A stretch of DNA of 64,000 nucleotides from Planctomycetota bacterium (GTDB lineage: Bacteria > Planctomycetota > Planctomycetia > Planctomycetales > Planctomycetaceae), in NCBI GenBank assembly GCA_014584345.1, contig JACTNB010000013.1, positions 628,388 to 692,387 on the forward strand, read 5' to 3'. The notes under the pieces were generated by a model, which made no database searches, was not told the DNA's origin, and worked only from the letters and a program-made list of their open reading frames with translations. This document shows positions 1-8,802 of this stretch, one piece after another. The position numbers were made by a program, and so were the translations under genes. Every line of letters starts with the position of its first letter. The stretch's first letter is position 1.

Positions 1-246
1 GATTTGCGAAGGGGCACCGGCCATGAACAGATAAATGGCCCGTTTCGCCTTGGGGGCGAAGTGCGGCAAGCCGGGCAAACCACCGCTCCGGGCGACTGCC
101 TGTGACGATTCCGGGGGAAACAGCGTCGCCAGGGCGGCCGTGCCCAGCCCCAGGGCCGATCGCCCGAAAAAGTGCCTTCGGGTCTGCATCAGGCGATACT
201 CCTGGCAGATGGCAGGTTCACGCGAACGGACAATCGGATGCGACAT
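1..246 (-). CDS. DUF1501 family protein, N-terminal part (runs off the window)
   Basis: The first 82 codons of a minus-strand gene that continues beyond base 1. The start region carries a twin-arginine-like signal (MQTRRHFFGRSALGLG, near residue 20) followed by a hydrophobic stretch, and the visible mature part ends in AKRAIYLFMAGAPSQ. This matches the conserved entry into the DUF1501 fold, an alkaline-phosphatase-like secreted family that in planctomycetes is normally encoded beside cytochrome-c/DUF1549/DUF1553 proteins; such a protein is encoded nearby at 1444-4593, though on the other strand. The start at 246 gives a 19-residue lead before a second Met at the Arg-Arg signal, so the true start could be that internal Met. 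Function is unknown beyond the predicted export. Confidence 0.8.
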   Translation of the reverse strand, partial: MSHPIVRSREPAICQEYRLMQTRRHFFGRSALGLGTAALATLFPPESSQAVARSGGLPGLPHFAPKAKRAIYLFMAGAPSQI

Positions 247-298
247 GGCCTGGTCCTTCCGGAAGGATCGTCTAGGTACTCGCGGCAATTTCACGAAC

Positions 299-1036
299 TC
301 AGGGCCCAGCCGGTAACACCTCGATTCGAGGAGACCCGTCCCGTTCCGGCTTCGCGGGTATTTCGGTGCAGGTCGGCAGAGTCTGTTTATTGTGGCCGGT
401 GACGCCAGGGATCGCAACTTCCAACTCCAGAAAATCGTCGGGCTGGCGGGTAAAGGTTTCCGCCATCACCTGCAGTGTCTGCCAGCGGGTTCGATGATGG
501 GGTTTCTCCAATCGGGGGACTTCGCGAGGCAAATTCTGCAATAAATCCTTACGGATCATCATGGCACGAATTTTCTGTGTCCGAACGTCTCCCTCGGCTT
601 CGCGCGTCAGGCAAACCAGGTATTTCTGTTTTATTACGGGTAGCCCATTGTCAGCCCAGAGCAAACCCTCCGCGAACCGTTCCGAAATCTCGTTTAGAAC
701 CGCATTAAGGTAATACCAGCGATCTGCAGCGGGAACAGGAATGATCGGTTTACCGGGCGATGTTTTCGCGGCATAGATTTTCAACTGGGCCGTAGCTGCT
801 TTATTGAGGAACACCGTTTCCCCTGCTGCTTCCAGGAGAGTACGAATCCTCAGTTCATTATCTTCGATCGTGTTCAGGGAGACATTGAGGCGATCGAGAA
901 AATCGCGATTTCGCCATTTCTGGCTTTCCCGGCGTTTGCCGAAATACCAGCCCAGCAGCATAAAACCCGCGGCGGTTATCAACTTAATCCAGTGTTCGAT
1001 CAGTTGCTGCGAGATCGCTTCGATAAACTCTTGCAT
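299..1036 (-). CDS. hypothetical membrane-anchored protein
   Basis: 245 residues. One hydrophobic segment near the N-terminus (about residues 16-31, LIKLITAAGFMLLGWYFG region) followed by a basic stretch (GKRRESQKWRNR), then a soluble, mixed-charge domain. This suggests an inner-membrane protein with its bulk in the cytoplasm (positive-inside rule). It ends 52 bases before the DUF1501 start on the same strand, so the two could be cotranscribed. I do not recognise the family. The coding call rests on length, clean protein-like composition and the absence of a better frame. Confidence 0.7.
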   Translation of the reverse strand: MQEFIEAISQQLIEHWIKLITAAGFMLLGWYFGKRRESQKWRNRDFLDRLNVSLNTIEDNELRIRTLLEAAGETVFLNKAATAQLKIYAAKTSPGKPIIPVPAADRWYYLNAVLNEISERFAEGLLWADNGLPVIKQKYLVCLTREAEGDVRTQKIRAMMIRKDLLQNLPREVPRLEKPHHRTRWQTLQVMAETFTRQPDDFLELEVAIPGVTGHNKQTLPTCTEIPAKPERDGSPRIEVLPAGP

Positions 1037-1443
1037 TCCGGTTTCCCCGCTTCCTTCGATACCTCGACCAGGAAAGACAAAGTCGTAGCGTTCAATTCTA
1101 GCGTATTTCGTGTGCCACCACGAGGACAGCGTGGCATCTCAGTCGGCGAACTTTATCGCACCACCGGTAGCACTAAGGGTGGATCAAGAAGGTATTGAGT
1201 GGGACAGTAGTTCTCTAGGTACAGGCCCTCGCGGTGGGACAGTGAACGATCCGCGGCAGCATCGGCTGATGGCAATAGCTTCTAAGCTTCGCGACTCAGC
1301 GACGCTGGCCCGCCCGGTAAATTTTCCTCTGACCGGTTTACACGAACAGATCCGCCACTCACAATAAAGAACGCTGATCCATCGCATGGCCTTGTCGCAA
1401 GGGGCACAAGGTCTCGGTTGTCCGTGCAGGGGGGAATGAAACG
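1037..1443. other. intergenic, divergent genes
   Basis: No convincing gene. It separates the minus-strand membrane protein from the plus-strand DUF1549 gene and must hold both promoters. The ten bases GTGGGACAGT occur twice in direct orientation (1199-1208 and 1234-1243, 35 bases apart), a possible operator or chance repeat. Confidence 0.4.
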
Positions 1444-4400
1444 ATGCAACGGTCGGGGCTCTGGTCTATGGCATGCCTGTTGCAGGCGTGGTGTTTGTGG
1501 GGTATCGTGGCGACGGCATTGTTTGCTGAGGCCCCGACCGGGAAGAATGTAGAGTTTGGCCAACAGGTGCGCCCCCTGCTTTCGGATCGCTGCTTTGCCT
1601 GTCATGGTCCGGATGAAAAACAGCGTGCCGGTGGCTTTCGTCTCGATCTGCGCGAACAGGCCTTCGGAACCGGAGAATCGGGCGAGACGCTGATTGTCCC
1701 CGGCAATCCCGGGCAAAGTGAGTTGTATCGCCGCGTGACGACCTCCGATGAGTCCCTGAGAATGCCCCCCGCCAAGGACCATCCCCCCCTGAGCCCGGAA
1801 GAAATTCAGCTCCTGGCGGACTGGATTACCCAGGGAGCGCAGTGGGAAGAACACTGGGCGTATCAGCCGATCACCAAGCCTGAACTGCCCCAAGTGGCCC
1901 GCATGGAGTGGCCGACAACTCCGGTGGATCATTTTATTTTGGCCCGGTTGGAACGTGAAGGACTCACGCCTCAAGCACCCGCAGACAAGGCGACGCTGCT
2001 CCGTCGTGTTCATTTGGACCTGACGGGGCTCCCCCCCGGGCAGGCGGAATTGGACTCATTCCTGGCCGATACCGCGCCCGATGCGTATGAGAAGGTGGTC
2101 GATCGGCTGTTGCAGTCTCCCCGTTACGGCGAACACATGGCCCGCTACTGGCTGGACGCGGTCCGTTATGGCGATACGCATGGCCTGCATCTGGATAACT
2201 ACCGCGAAATGTGGCCTTATCGCGACTGGGTCGTTCAAGCCTTCAATCAAAACATGCCTTACGACCAGTTCGTGCGCGAGCAACTGGCGGGGGATCTGCT
2301 GGAGAACCCGACGCGCGAACAACTGATCGCCTCGGGCTACAACCGCTGCAACGTCACCACCAGCGAAGGGGGTTCCATTGCCGAGGAAGTCTTCGTGCGG
2401 AACGTGGTCGATCGCGTGGTCACGTTCGGAACCGTCATGCTGGGGGCGACCCTGGATTGCTCGCGCTGTCACCATCACAAGTTCGATCCCTACACGATGC
2501 GCGATTTCTACAGTCTGTTTGCTTATTTCAACAGTATCGATGGTGGCCCGCTGGATGGTAACCGCAAGGATCATGCCCCGGTGATCAAGGTTCCCACACC
2601 CGAGCAGGAGCGGGAACTTCGGCAGTTCGACGAACAACTGGCGGAACTGAACCGCGGGCTGGCGGAATTGAACCCGCGACTGGCCGGGTTGCAGGAAGCC
2701 TGGGAAGCATCCGTCCGTGAAGCACAATCCACGGCAGGGGAGACGTCGGCCGGCTGGCATGTGCTCGTCCCCATGAAATTTACCTCCCAGGGAGGGGCCA
2801 CGCTGACGCTCAAGGAAGACCATTCCCTGTTGGCCAGCGGCGATAATGCCGCGCGGGATGTTTACGAGATCATCGGTGAATTGCCCGCGGGCACCTTGTG
2901 GAAATCGATCCGACTGGAAGGCTTGCTCGATCCCAGCCTGACCACGGGAGCCGCCGGGCGCAGTCCGAATGGCAATGTCGTCCTGACGGAATTCGAAGTG
3001 TATGTGGCCCCCGCGGATCAGCCCGAAGCCTGGCAGCGGGTGACGTTGTCTCAAGCCTGGGCCGACTACGAACAGGCGAACGGAGACTTCAAGGTGGCCA
3101 ACGCGATCGATGGGAAGCCGCAAACCGGCTGGGCCATCGGCGGACATGAACGGAAGGAGAATCGCCAGGCCATCTTCCAGACTGCCTCGGGTATTCCCGG
3201 CGAAAACGGCGGATTGATCAAACTCGTGCTGAAGCACGAATCGATTTACGCGCAACATCAGTTCGGGCGGATTCGCCTGTCGCTCAACGCGGCCCATGCC
3301 ATCCCCCAGACGCTGCCGGCGGAGATTCTGAAACTCATTGCGATCCCGGCCGGTGACCGCGACGCGAAACAGAAACAGACGCTGCGCGCTCACTTCCTCG
3401 ATAAAATCACGACCGACCAGGAATATCTGGCACGCAAGAAGGAACGCGATTCCTGGCAGACGAAACGCGATGAACTCGACAAGCAGATTCCGACGACGCT
3501 AATCTTCAAGGAAAAGGCGGAACCGAAGCCGGCCTTCCTGCTGCATCGAGGCGAATACGATCAACCCCGCGAGAAAGTCACTCGCCGCACTCCGGAACTG
3601 TTGGGCCCGTTCGCGTCAGAATGGCCCAACAATCGGCTTGGATTGGCCTACTGGGTAACAAGCCCGGATAACCGGGTGGCAGCCCGGGTGGTCGTCAATC
3701 GGTTCTGGCAACAAGTGTTCGGGACGGGCCTGGTGAGGACTTCCGAGGATTTCGGGTCGCAAGGTTCCCCTCCCAGTCATCCCCTGCTGCTCGATTGGCT
3801 GGCCCGAGACTTCATGGATTCAGGCTGGAATATCAAGCAGTTCATGAAACAACTGGTGCTCTCCAGCACGTATCGGCAATCCTCGGCGGTGTCGCCGGCG
3901 CTGCATGCGCGAGATCCCATGAATCGCCTGCTGGCCCGGGGACCGCGCTACCGTCTCGATGCGGAAGTGCTGCGCGATCAGGCCTTGTTTGTCTCGGGAC
4001 TGCTGCAGGAATCACTGGGCGGTCCCGGGGTCAAGCCGCCGCAACCGGCAGGCCTGTGGGAGGCCGTTGGCTACACCAGCTCGAACACGGCTCGCTTTAC
4101 GCCCGATACCGGGGCGGACAAAATTCATCGCCGTTCGTTATACACGTTCATCAAGCGGACGTCTCCTCCGCCGCAATTGGGGACCTTCGATGGGCCCTCG
4201 CGGGAATCGAGTTGTGTCCGCCGAGAGCGAACCAATACGCCCATGCAAGCCCTGCTGCTGTTCAATGATCCGCAGTATCTCGAATGTGCGCTGGGACTGG
4301 CCCTTCGCGCGCTGAGGGAAGCGGGGACTTCCGAGGAGCAAACCGTTTCCTGGATGTTCCGCCAGTGCACGGGACGGCTTCCGACCTCCGCCGAACGAGA

Positions 4401-4593
4401 TGTGCTCCTCCAGGGAGTCCGCGGCGACCTGGCGTATTATCGCGATCAGCCGGAGCAGGCGGGAGCCCTGCTCAAAAGCTGTCAACTGGAGTTGAAGCTT
4501 GGGGAGAACGATCCTCCCCCCGATCAACTGGCGGCCTGGACCGTGACCGCGAATATCCTCTTGACGATGGACCTCACGCTCAACAAGAACTGA
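1444..4593 (+). CDS. Planctomycete cytochrome c / DUF1549 / DUF1553 protein
   Basis: 1049 residues. A signal peptide (about 1-29) is followed by one c-type haem site, CFACH at residues 50-54 (planctomycete cytochrome c domain). The DUF1549 domain follows (about 155-360, with the hallmark LDLTGLPPG), then a middle region with a possible carbohydrate-binding-like segment, and a C-terminal DUF1553 domain (about 720-980, with VVNRFWQQVFGTGLV). Proteins of this build are exported and greatly expanded in planctomycetes, where they pair with DUF1501 proteins; a role in polysaccharide degradation has been suggested but not proven. Here the DUF1501 gene is nearby but divergently transcribed with another gene between, which is less usual than the tandem arrangement. 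Confidence 0.95.
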   Translation: MQRSGLWSMACLLQAWCLWGIVATALFAEAPTGKNVEFGQQVRPLLSDRCFACHGPDEKQRAGGFRLDLREQAFGTGESGETLIVPGNPGQSELYRRVTTSDESLRMPPAKDHPPLSPEEIQLLADWITQGAQWEEHWAYQPITKPELPQVARMEWPTTPVDHFILARLEREGLTPQAPADKATLLRRVHLDLTGLPPGQAELDSFLADTAPDAYEKVVDRLLQSPRYGEHMARYWLDAVRYGDTHGLHLDNYREMWPYRDWVVQAFNQNMPYDQFVREQLAGDLLENPTREQLIASGYNRCNVTTSEGGSIAEEVFVRNVVDRVVTFGTVMLGATLDCSRCHHHKFDPYTMRDFYSLFAYFNSIDGGPLDGNRKDHAPVIKVPTPEQERELRQFDEQLAELNRGLAELNPRLAGLQEAWEASVREAQSTAGETSAGWHVLVPMKFTSQGGATLTLKEDHSLLASGDNAARDVYEIIGELPAGTLWKSIRLEGLLDPSLTTGAAGRSPNGNVVLTEFEVYVAPADQPEAWQRVTLSQAWADYEQANGDFKVANAIDGKPQTGWAIGGHERKENRQAIFQTASGIPGENGGLIKLVLKHESIYAQHQFGRIRLSLNAAHAIPQTLPAEILKLIAIPAGDRDAKQKQTLRAHFLDKITTDQEYLARKKERDSWQTKRDELDKQIPTTLIFKEKAEPKPAFLLHRGEYDQPREKVTRRTPELLGPFASEWPNNRLGLAYWVTSPDNRVAARVVVNRFWQQVFGTGLVRTSEDFGSQGSPPSHPLLLDWLARDFMDSGWNIKQFMKQLVLSSTYRQSSAVSPALHARDPMNRLLARGPRYRLDAEVLRDQALFVSGLLQESLGGPGVKPPQPAGLWEAVGYTSSNTARFTPDTGADKIHRRSLYTFIKRTSPPPQLGTFDGPSRESSCVRRERTNTPMQALLLFNDPQYLECALGLALRALREAGTSEEQTVSWMFRQCTGRLPTSAERDVLLQGVRGDLAYYRDQPEQAGALLKSCQLELKLGENDPPPDQLAAWTVTANILLTMDLTLNKN

Positions 4594-4637
4594 GCAACCA
4601 CGCAGTCGGATGCTTCACGTCGAAATGCCCGGGAACC

Positions 4638-5561
4638 TCAATGGCGACCTGCCACTGCGGGGATTAACTGCTGGTCGGCCAGGATGTCGGCGTACTGCAG
4701 GGTGTATTTTCGCTTGAGATCCATCGCCACGTGATCCAGCGCATTCCCCAGATCCTCCGCGGGAATGGGGAGCAGCCCTTCGGCGACCGGTATGCCGAGG
4801 CTCTCGATATGTGCATTCACCGTCTCCAGGTAGGTTTGGGACTTCTGCAGGAGTGGGGCATAGCAGGGGCCGTGCACATACACCACGTTCAACCCATGCT
4901 GCCGCGAAAAATCACTGATCTTGTTCACGAACTCAAATTGTTCCTCCCGGATTTCCTCGGGCCGGAACCGCACCACGGAGTCCAGCCGGACTTTTTCATT
5001 GTTCTGTCGAATATAATCATTCTCTAAGTAGTTTTTTGGTTTTCCGCCGAGCGTGGCGAGCAGGTGACGCGTGTCGTCGGCGCAGTTGTAGGCACTGCTG
5101 ATCGCCGCAAGCTGTTCGGCGAGGGCGAGTTCGCCTATGTCGGCAAGGTTTCTGGCGGTGTAGAGATAACCTCGATAGGAAACGTCTCGCGTGGGCATGT
5201 CGATGGTCTGCACGATAATGACGTTCTTCAGGTTGGGAAAACGTGCATGCGCCCTTTTCAGCATGTTGTAGGTACCGGCATAGCCATAACTTCCATTGAG
5301 CGCCAGGTTCAAGGTCCGGGAGCCTGTCAGTTCGAAAAAGTACTCCGCGTCGAGCGAGTTTCCCAGCGAACTGTCCCCCAGGAAGATCGTGTCGCAGTCG
5401 TGATGCTCGGCTAGTTTGTCTAGTTGATGCCGATAAAGTTGCTGATACGGCAGCCGATTGCCCCAAGACAGGGCGAAGTAAGCCGCCAGGCCCGTCACCA
5501 GGGCTAATTGGGGAACCGCGAAGATCAGTGTCCGGAAGACAAACAGACGCAGTTTAAGCAT
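4638..5561 (-). CDS. SGNH-like hydrolase/acetyltransferase partner of MBOAT
   Basis: 307 residues, one N-terminal membrane segment (about 8-30) and an extracytoplasmic domain that starts with FLGDSSLGNSLD, a GDSL-type block I with candidate catalytic Ser. A later HGPCYAPLLQ and a C-terminal LDHVAMD segment (Asp-x-x-His) could supply the rest of the triad. The gene starts 11 bases after the MBOAT gene on the same strand and has an AAGG ribosome site, so the two are an operon. In alginate, peptidoglycan and teichoic-acid O-acylation systems an MBOAT protein moves the acyl group across the membrane and an SGNH protein (AlgX, DltD, PatB type) transfers it to a glycan. The substrate here is unknown. 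Confidence 0.75.
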   Translation of the reverse strand: MLKLRLFVFRTLIFAVPQLALVTGLAAYFALSWGNRLPYQQLYRHQLDKLAEHHDCDTIFLGDSSLGNSLDAEYFFELTGSRTLNLALNGSYGYAGTYNMLKRAHARFPNLKNVIIVQTIDMPTRDVSYRGYLYTARNLADIGELALAEQLAAISSAYNCADDTRHLLATLGGKPKNYLENDYIRQNNEKVRLDSVVRFRPEEIREEQFEFVNKISDFSRQHGLNVVYVHGPCYAPLLQKSQTYLETVNAHIESLGIPVAEGLLPIPAEDLGNALDHVAMDLKRKYTLQYADILADQQLIPAVAGRH

Positions 5562-5572
5562 GAGCCTTCATC

Positions 5573-7009
5573 CTAAAACTGGAAATAAATGAATTGCTGT
5601 TGGCTGCCGCCGACGAAAAAGATCGTCCAGAGCACGCCGTAATACACCAGCCAGCGGGCCGGGAAAGCCACTTCCAATCCGTCGATTTGCAAGGCATGCT
5701 GCTTGTTTCGCTGAACCCACTCCACGGCGACAAACAGCGCCAGCAGGATAAACAGCCATCCTGGAGCCACCTGAGGGATGCTCAATAAGGAAGGAGAGAA
5801 GATCCCGGCGAGATACTGCACGGCGTCCGTGATGGTGGGGGCGCGAAAGAAGACCCAGGCCAGGCAGGTCAACAGGAAGGTGCGGGCGATCTGCAGGGCT
5901 TCCAGGGGGGAGGGAAACCAGCGTCCCTCGGAGACATCTCCCAGGTAGCGCCGATTTTTTTTTGCCAGCAGCAAGGGAATGAAGTAAATCGCGTTCAGCA
6001 GGCCCCACGCGATAAAGGTCCAGTTGGCGCCATGCCAGAACCCGCTGACGGTGAAGACGATCAGCGTGTTGCGAATGGCCATGCCCGTGGATCCGCGGCT
6101 GCCTCCCAGCGGCAAATAGACGTAGTCGCGAAACCAGGTGGACAACGAGATATGCCAGCGCCGCCAGAATTCCGCCATGTCGCGCGAGAAATAGGGAAAC
6201 GCGAAATTCCTCATCAGGTGAAAACCAAACAAACGGGAGACGCCGATCGCGATGTCCGAGTATCCGGAAAAGTCGCAATAGATCTGAAAGGCGAACAGCA
6301 CCGCACCCAACAGCAGCGTGCTTCCCGAATAGTCCGGATAGTTCGAGAAAATGGTGTTTACATGCACGGCGCAGTTATCGGCAATGACTACTTTCTTGAA
6401 CAATCCCCACAGCGCCTGCCGCATGCCATCGACGGCCTGGGCATACTGGAATCGCCGTCTCGAAAAAAATTGGGGCAGCAGTTGACTGGCCCGTTCGATC
6501 GGACCGGCCACCAGTTGAGGAAAAAAGCTCACGAAAGCGAAAAAGGCCACAAGGTCGCGCGTCGGCTTGAACTTGCGTTGGTACACATCGATGGTGTAGC
6601 TCAGCGTCTGGAACGTGTAAAAACTGATGCCGACGGGCAGGATGATATTCAACCGCGACGGCTCCAGATGGGTTCCGAAAAAGCTGTAGGCCTCCGCGAA
6701 GCTCTCGATAAAGAAATTGCAGTACTTAAAAAAGCCCAGCATCCCCAGGTTAAAGACCAGGCTTACTCCGAGTAGCGTCCGCCGTGCCCACGTCCGCGAA
6801 GTCGCCTCCAACCCCAGGCCGACCAGGTAGTCGGCCAACGAACTGAACACGATCAGCAGTAGAAAACGCCAGTCCCACCAGCCATAAAAGATATAACTGG
6901 ATACCAGCACCAGTGCGTTTTGCAGCCGCAAGCTGTGATTCGTGGCATACCAGTACAGCACGAACACGATGGGTAAAAATACAAAAAATTCGATCGAATT
7001 GAACAACAC
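5573..7009 (-). CDS. MBOAT family O-acyltransferase (AlgI-like)
   Basis: 478 residues, polytopic membrane protein (many hydrophobic segments from residue 5 to the C-terminus). It shows the AlgI-type signatures: EFWRRWHISLSTWFRDYVY with its histidine around residue 292, and the invariant MBOAT histidine in SGFWHGANW. The start is GTG at 7009, supported by AAGGA eight bases upstream. The enzyme is predicted to carry acyl groups across the cytoplasmic membrane for O-acetylation of an exported polysaccharide, with the SGNH protein encoded 11 bases downstream as the likely transferase. No polysaccharide synthase is adjacent, so the acceptor cannot be inferred from context. Confidence 0.93.
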   Translation of the reverse strand: MLFNSIEFFVFLPIVFVLYWYATNHSLRLQNALVLVSSYIFYGWWDWRFLLLIVFSSLADYLVGLGLEATSRTWARRTLLGVSLVFNLGMLGFFKYCNFFIESFAEAYSFFGTHLEPSRLNIILPVGISFYTFQTLSYTIDVYQRKFKPTRDLVAFFAFVSFFPQLVAGPIERASQLLPQFFSRRRFQYAQAVDGMRQALWGLFKKVVIADNCAVHVNTIFSNYPDYSGSTLLLGAVLFAFQIYCDFSGYSDIAIGVSRLFGFHLMRNFAFPYFSRDMAEFWRRWHISLSTWFRDYVYLPLGGSRGSTGMAIRNTLIVFTVSGFWHGANWTFIAWGLLNAIYFIPLLLAKKNRRYLGDVSEGRWFPSPLEALQIARTFLLTCLAWVFFRAPTITDAVQYLAGIFSPSLLSIPQVAPGWLFILLALFVAVEWVQRNKQHALQIDGLEVAFPARWLVYYGVLWTIFFVGGSQQQFIYFQF

Positions 7010-7372
7010 GGATCAAATCCTTTTTATGCCAGAAGGAGGCGGTTGCACCTGCCGAGTGCTCGCAATCGTTGCGACTTATTTGATGGCACTAGTCCATTAT
7101 GTTCGCTGTCCGGTACCCCATCGGCCGCGAAATTTCCTTGAAATCAGGAGTTGTGTCAATTGGAATATCTCGCGGGGTTCCCGACGGTCGCGTCTGAACA
7201 ACCTGGGAAAAGACCAGTCACGCTTCGGAGTCCCTGAGTTGATTTCCTGCCCAGCCCGCGATACGTTGCGAACTTTGTGCGGTTCGAGGCAGAGCACGGC
7301 TTGCTCTCCCCCTCTCTGGTGGTGATCGTGCGTGCACATTTATGCCTGGTCGATAGAAAAATGGGAAGCAAC
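7010..7372. other. intergenic, divergent MBOAT and RidA genes
   Basis: No gene supported. Overlapping reading frames on both strands lack family resemblance and ribosome sites. The region must contain the promoters of the minus-strand MBOAT operon and of the plus-strand RidA gene. Confidence 0.4.
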
Positions 7373-7762
7373 ATGGGACGGCAGTTAATATCGAGTGGTT
7401 CCGCCTGGGAAGGCAAGATTGGTTATTCGCGGGCGATTCGCGTCGGCAACCAAGTGCATGTTTCCGGCACGACGGCAACCGACGCGCAGGGAGCTGTGGT
7501 TGGGCCGGGGGATCCGGAGGCTCAGGCCGACTATATTCTGCAGAAGATCGCAGCCGCCCTGGCGGAGGCGGGGGCGGAATTGTCTCACGTGGTTCGGACC
7601 CGGATGTACGTTACGAATATCAACGACTGGGAGAAAATTGCCCTGGCGCATGGGAAGTACTTTGGGGAAATTCGCCCAGCGACAACTATTGTGGAAGTCA
7701 GCAAGTTGATCAACCCGGAGCACCTGCTCGAAATCGAAGCCGAAGCCCTCATCACGGATTGA
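7373..7762 (+). CDS. RidA/YjgF family protein (reactive intermediate deaminase)
   Basis: 129 residues, about the usual RidA length. RidA proteins hydrolyse reactive enamine/imine intermediates released by PLP enzymes, protecting the cytoplasm; members form trimers. The sequence has the family features GNQVHVSGTTATD, the substrate arginine motif VVRTRMYVTNI (Arg near residue 80) and the C-terminal IEAEALI. I chose the ATG at 7373 because GGAAG lies six bases before it; a Met four codons upstream is possible but has no spaced ribosome site. This resembles the subgroup that often acts outside isoleucine biosynthesis, so the exact substrate is open. Confidence 0.9.
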   Translation: MGRQLISSGSAWEGKIGYSRAIRVGNQVHVSGTTATDAQGAVVGPGDPEAQADYILQKIAAALAEAGAELSHVVRTRMYVTNINDWEKIALAHGKYFGEIRPATTIVEVSKLINPEHLLEIEAEALITD

Positions 7763-7855
7763 GCTTGGGAACTCAGGCGAGAGGAGAGTCCCGCGGGCGA
7801 ATCGCGGCTGACGGAAGGGCACCCTATCACCCAGGCCAGTCACACACGGGTAAAC

Positions 7856-8266
7856 ATGGAAACAAAGACTACATCCACGAATCGGGATCATAAGCCGCTG
7901 CACGAAGAAATTCTCTCGCGGATCGACCAGATTGTGCGTGTCGCCAATGCCGAGACGCGACCGCTGGAACTCGATCCCGCCCGCAACGAGTTGTTTACCT
8001 TGTTTGTAACGGCGCATGGCGCGGGCTATCTGGAGGAAGAGGCCTCGATAGACCTCACGGCCGATGCTCTCTGCAAGGAACTGGCGTGTCGCTGGGGACT
8101 CGACGAAGCAGCCCAGGCTTCCGTCTCCCGTCAGCAAAAACTGAACGAACAGGAGCTGAGTCAAATGCGGCTGCTGTGGTCGTTGATGCGGATGTGGATG
8201 GAGTGGACTTATGCCTGGCAACGCTGGGACGACTTTCATCCCGTGAGTGAATCGCCTGCTCCGTGA
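7856..8266 (+). CDS. hypothetical protein
   Basis: 136 residues, soluble and predicted mostly helical, with acidic segments and a Trp/Met-rich C-terminal part (LMRMWMEWTYAWQRWDDF). No family recognised. It follows the RidA gene by 93 bases in the same direction and is followed by a perfect inverted repeat that could end the transcript. The start lacks a strong ribosome site. Coding is supported by protein-like composition and codon use similar to its neighbours. Confidence 0.6.
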   Translation: METKTTSTNRDHKPLHEEILSRIDQIVRVANAETRPLELDPARNELFTLFVTAHGAGYLEEEASIDLTADALCKELACRWGLDEAAQASVSRQQKLNEQELSQMRLLWSLMRMWMEWTYAWQRWDDFHPVSESPAP

Positions 8267-8279
8267 ACATCGAGCCGCG

Positions 8280-8306
8280 GAAAATGCGTCAAAATGACGC
8301 ATTTTC
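8280..8306. terminator. perfect inverted repeat, candidate bidirectional terminator
   Basis: Two 12-base arms (GAAAATGCGTCA and its complement) separated by AAA, placed 13 bases after the stop codon of the preceding gene. The A-rich start and T-rich end of the arms give a U tract on either strand, as in a compact bidirectional terminator. An operator role is also possible because symmetry is perfect. Confidence 0.55.
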
Positions 8307-8802
8307 ATATTTCGTGGAATCCGCTTGAATATGTTGCGTCGCGCTAGCCGGGATGCTGGGCTTGCAAGGTATCAGCCGCTTCAAGAATCAAGGGATGCCA
8401 GCACTCCCAGTGGGAGATTTTCCGGGGCGCTCCCAGGCAGTTCTTCCTGGCAGGGGAGGCGTTACTGCCTGCTCTCAGGGTGGTTGCGATGCAGGGGACG
8501 TTCATGCCGATTGGCATGGATGCCTGTTGAGAGTCGTTCGGCGGCGTCTGCGGGAGGGCTTCCGAAAATATTGGCACGCGAGGACAGAGCGGTTGGGGAT
8601 GGAGTTTCAGGAGATATGTTTTCGGGGCGAAGGAGCGCGGCGGCACGGTGGGGGGCTCCGACTCTTCGGAGAAACGACGAGAAATACTCGGACATCCACG
8701 AGGATCGATTCACATTACGGAGTGAAGTTGCTATAAACCGGCGCGGACTGTCCGAACAGCGTGTTTCCAGCGACTAGCAGCCAGGCGGAGTAGAGCGAAG
8801 CG
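8307..8802. other. long intergenic region upstream of nqrA
   Basis: About 500 bases with no supported gene. Frames on both strands (for example 8325-8777 plus and 8344-8646 minus) give low-complexity, Arg/Ser/Cys-rich translations with no family resemblance. It holds a good promoter match near its end (see 8709-8737). Confidence 0.45.
8709..8737 (+). promoter_or_regulatory. candidate sigma-70-type promoter of the nqr operon
   Basis: TTCACA at 8709-8714 and TATAAA at 8732-8737 are separated by 17 bases; each hexamer matches the consensus at five of six positions. It lies about 65 bases upstream of the nqrA start and is the best promoter match I saw in the region. Confidence 0.45.

Noticed and set aside
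2056..3393. 445-residue frame antisense to the DUF1549/DUF1553 gene
   Set aside because: High-GC third positions keep the reverse frame open; no family resemblance, and the sense frame has clear domains.
8325..8777. 150-residue plus-strand frame upstream of nqrA
   Set aside because: Ser/Arg/Cys-rich, no ribosome site, no resemblance to any family; overlaps the best promoter match.
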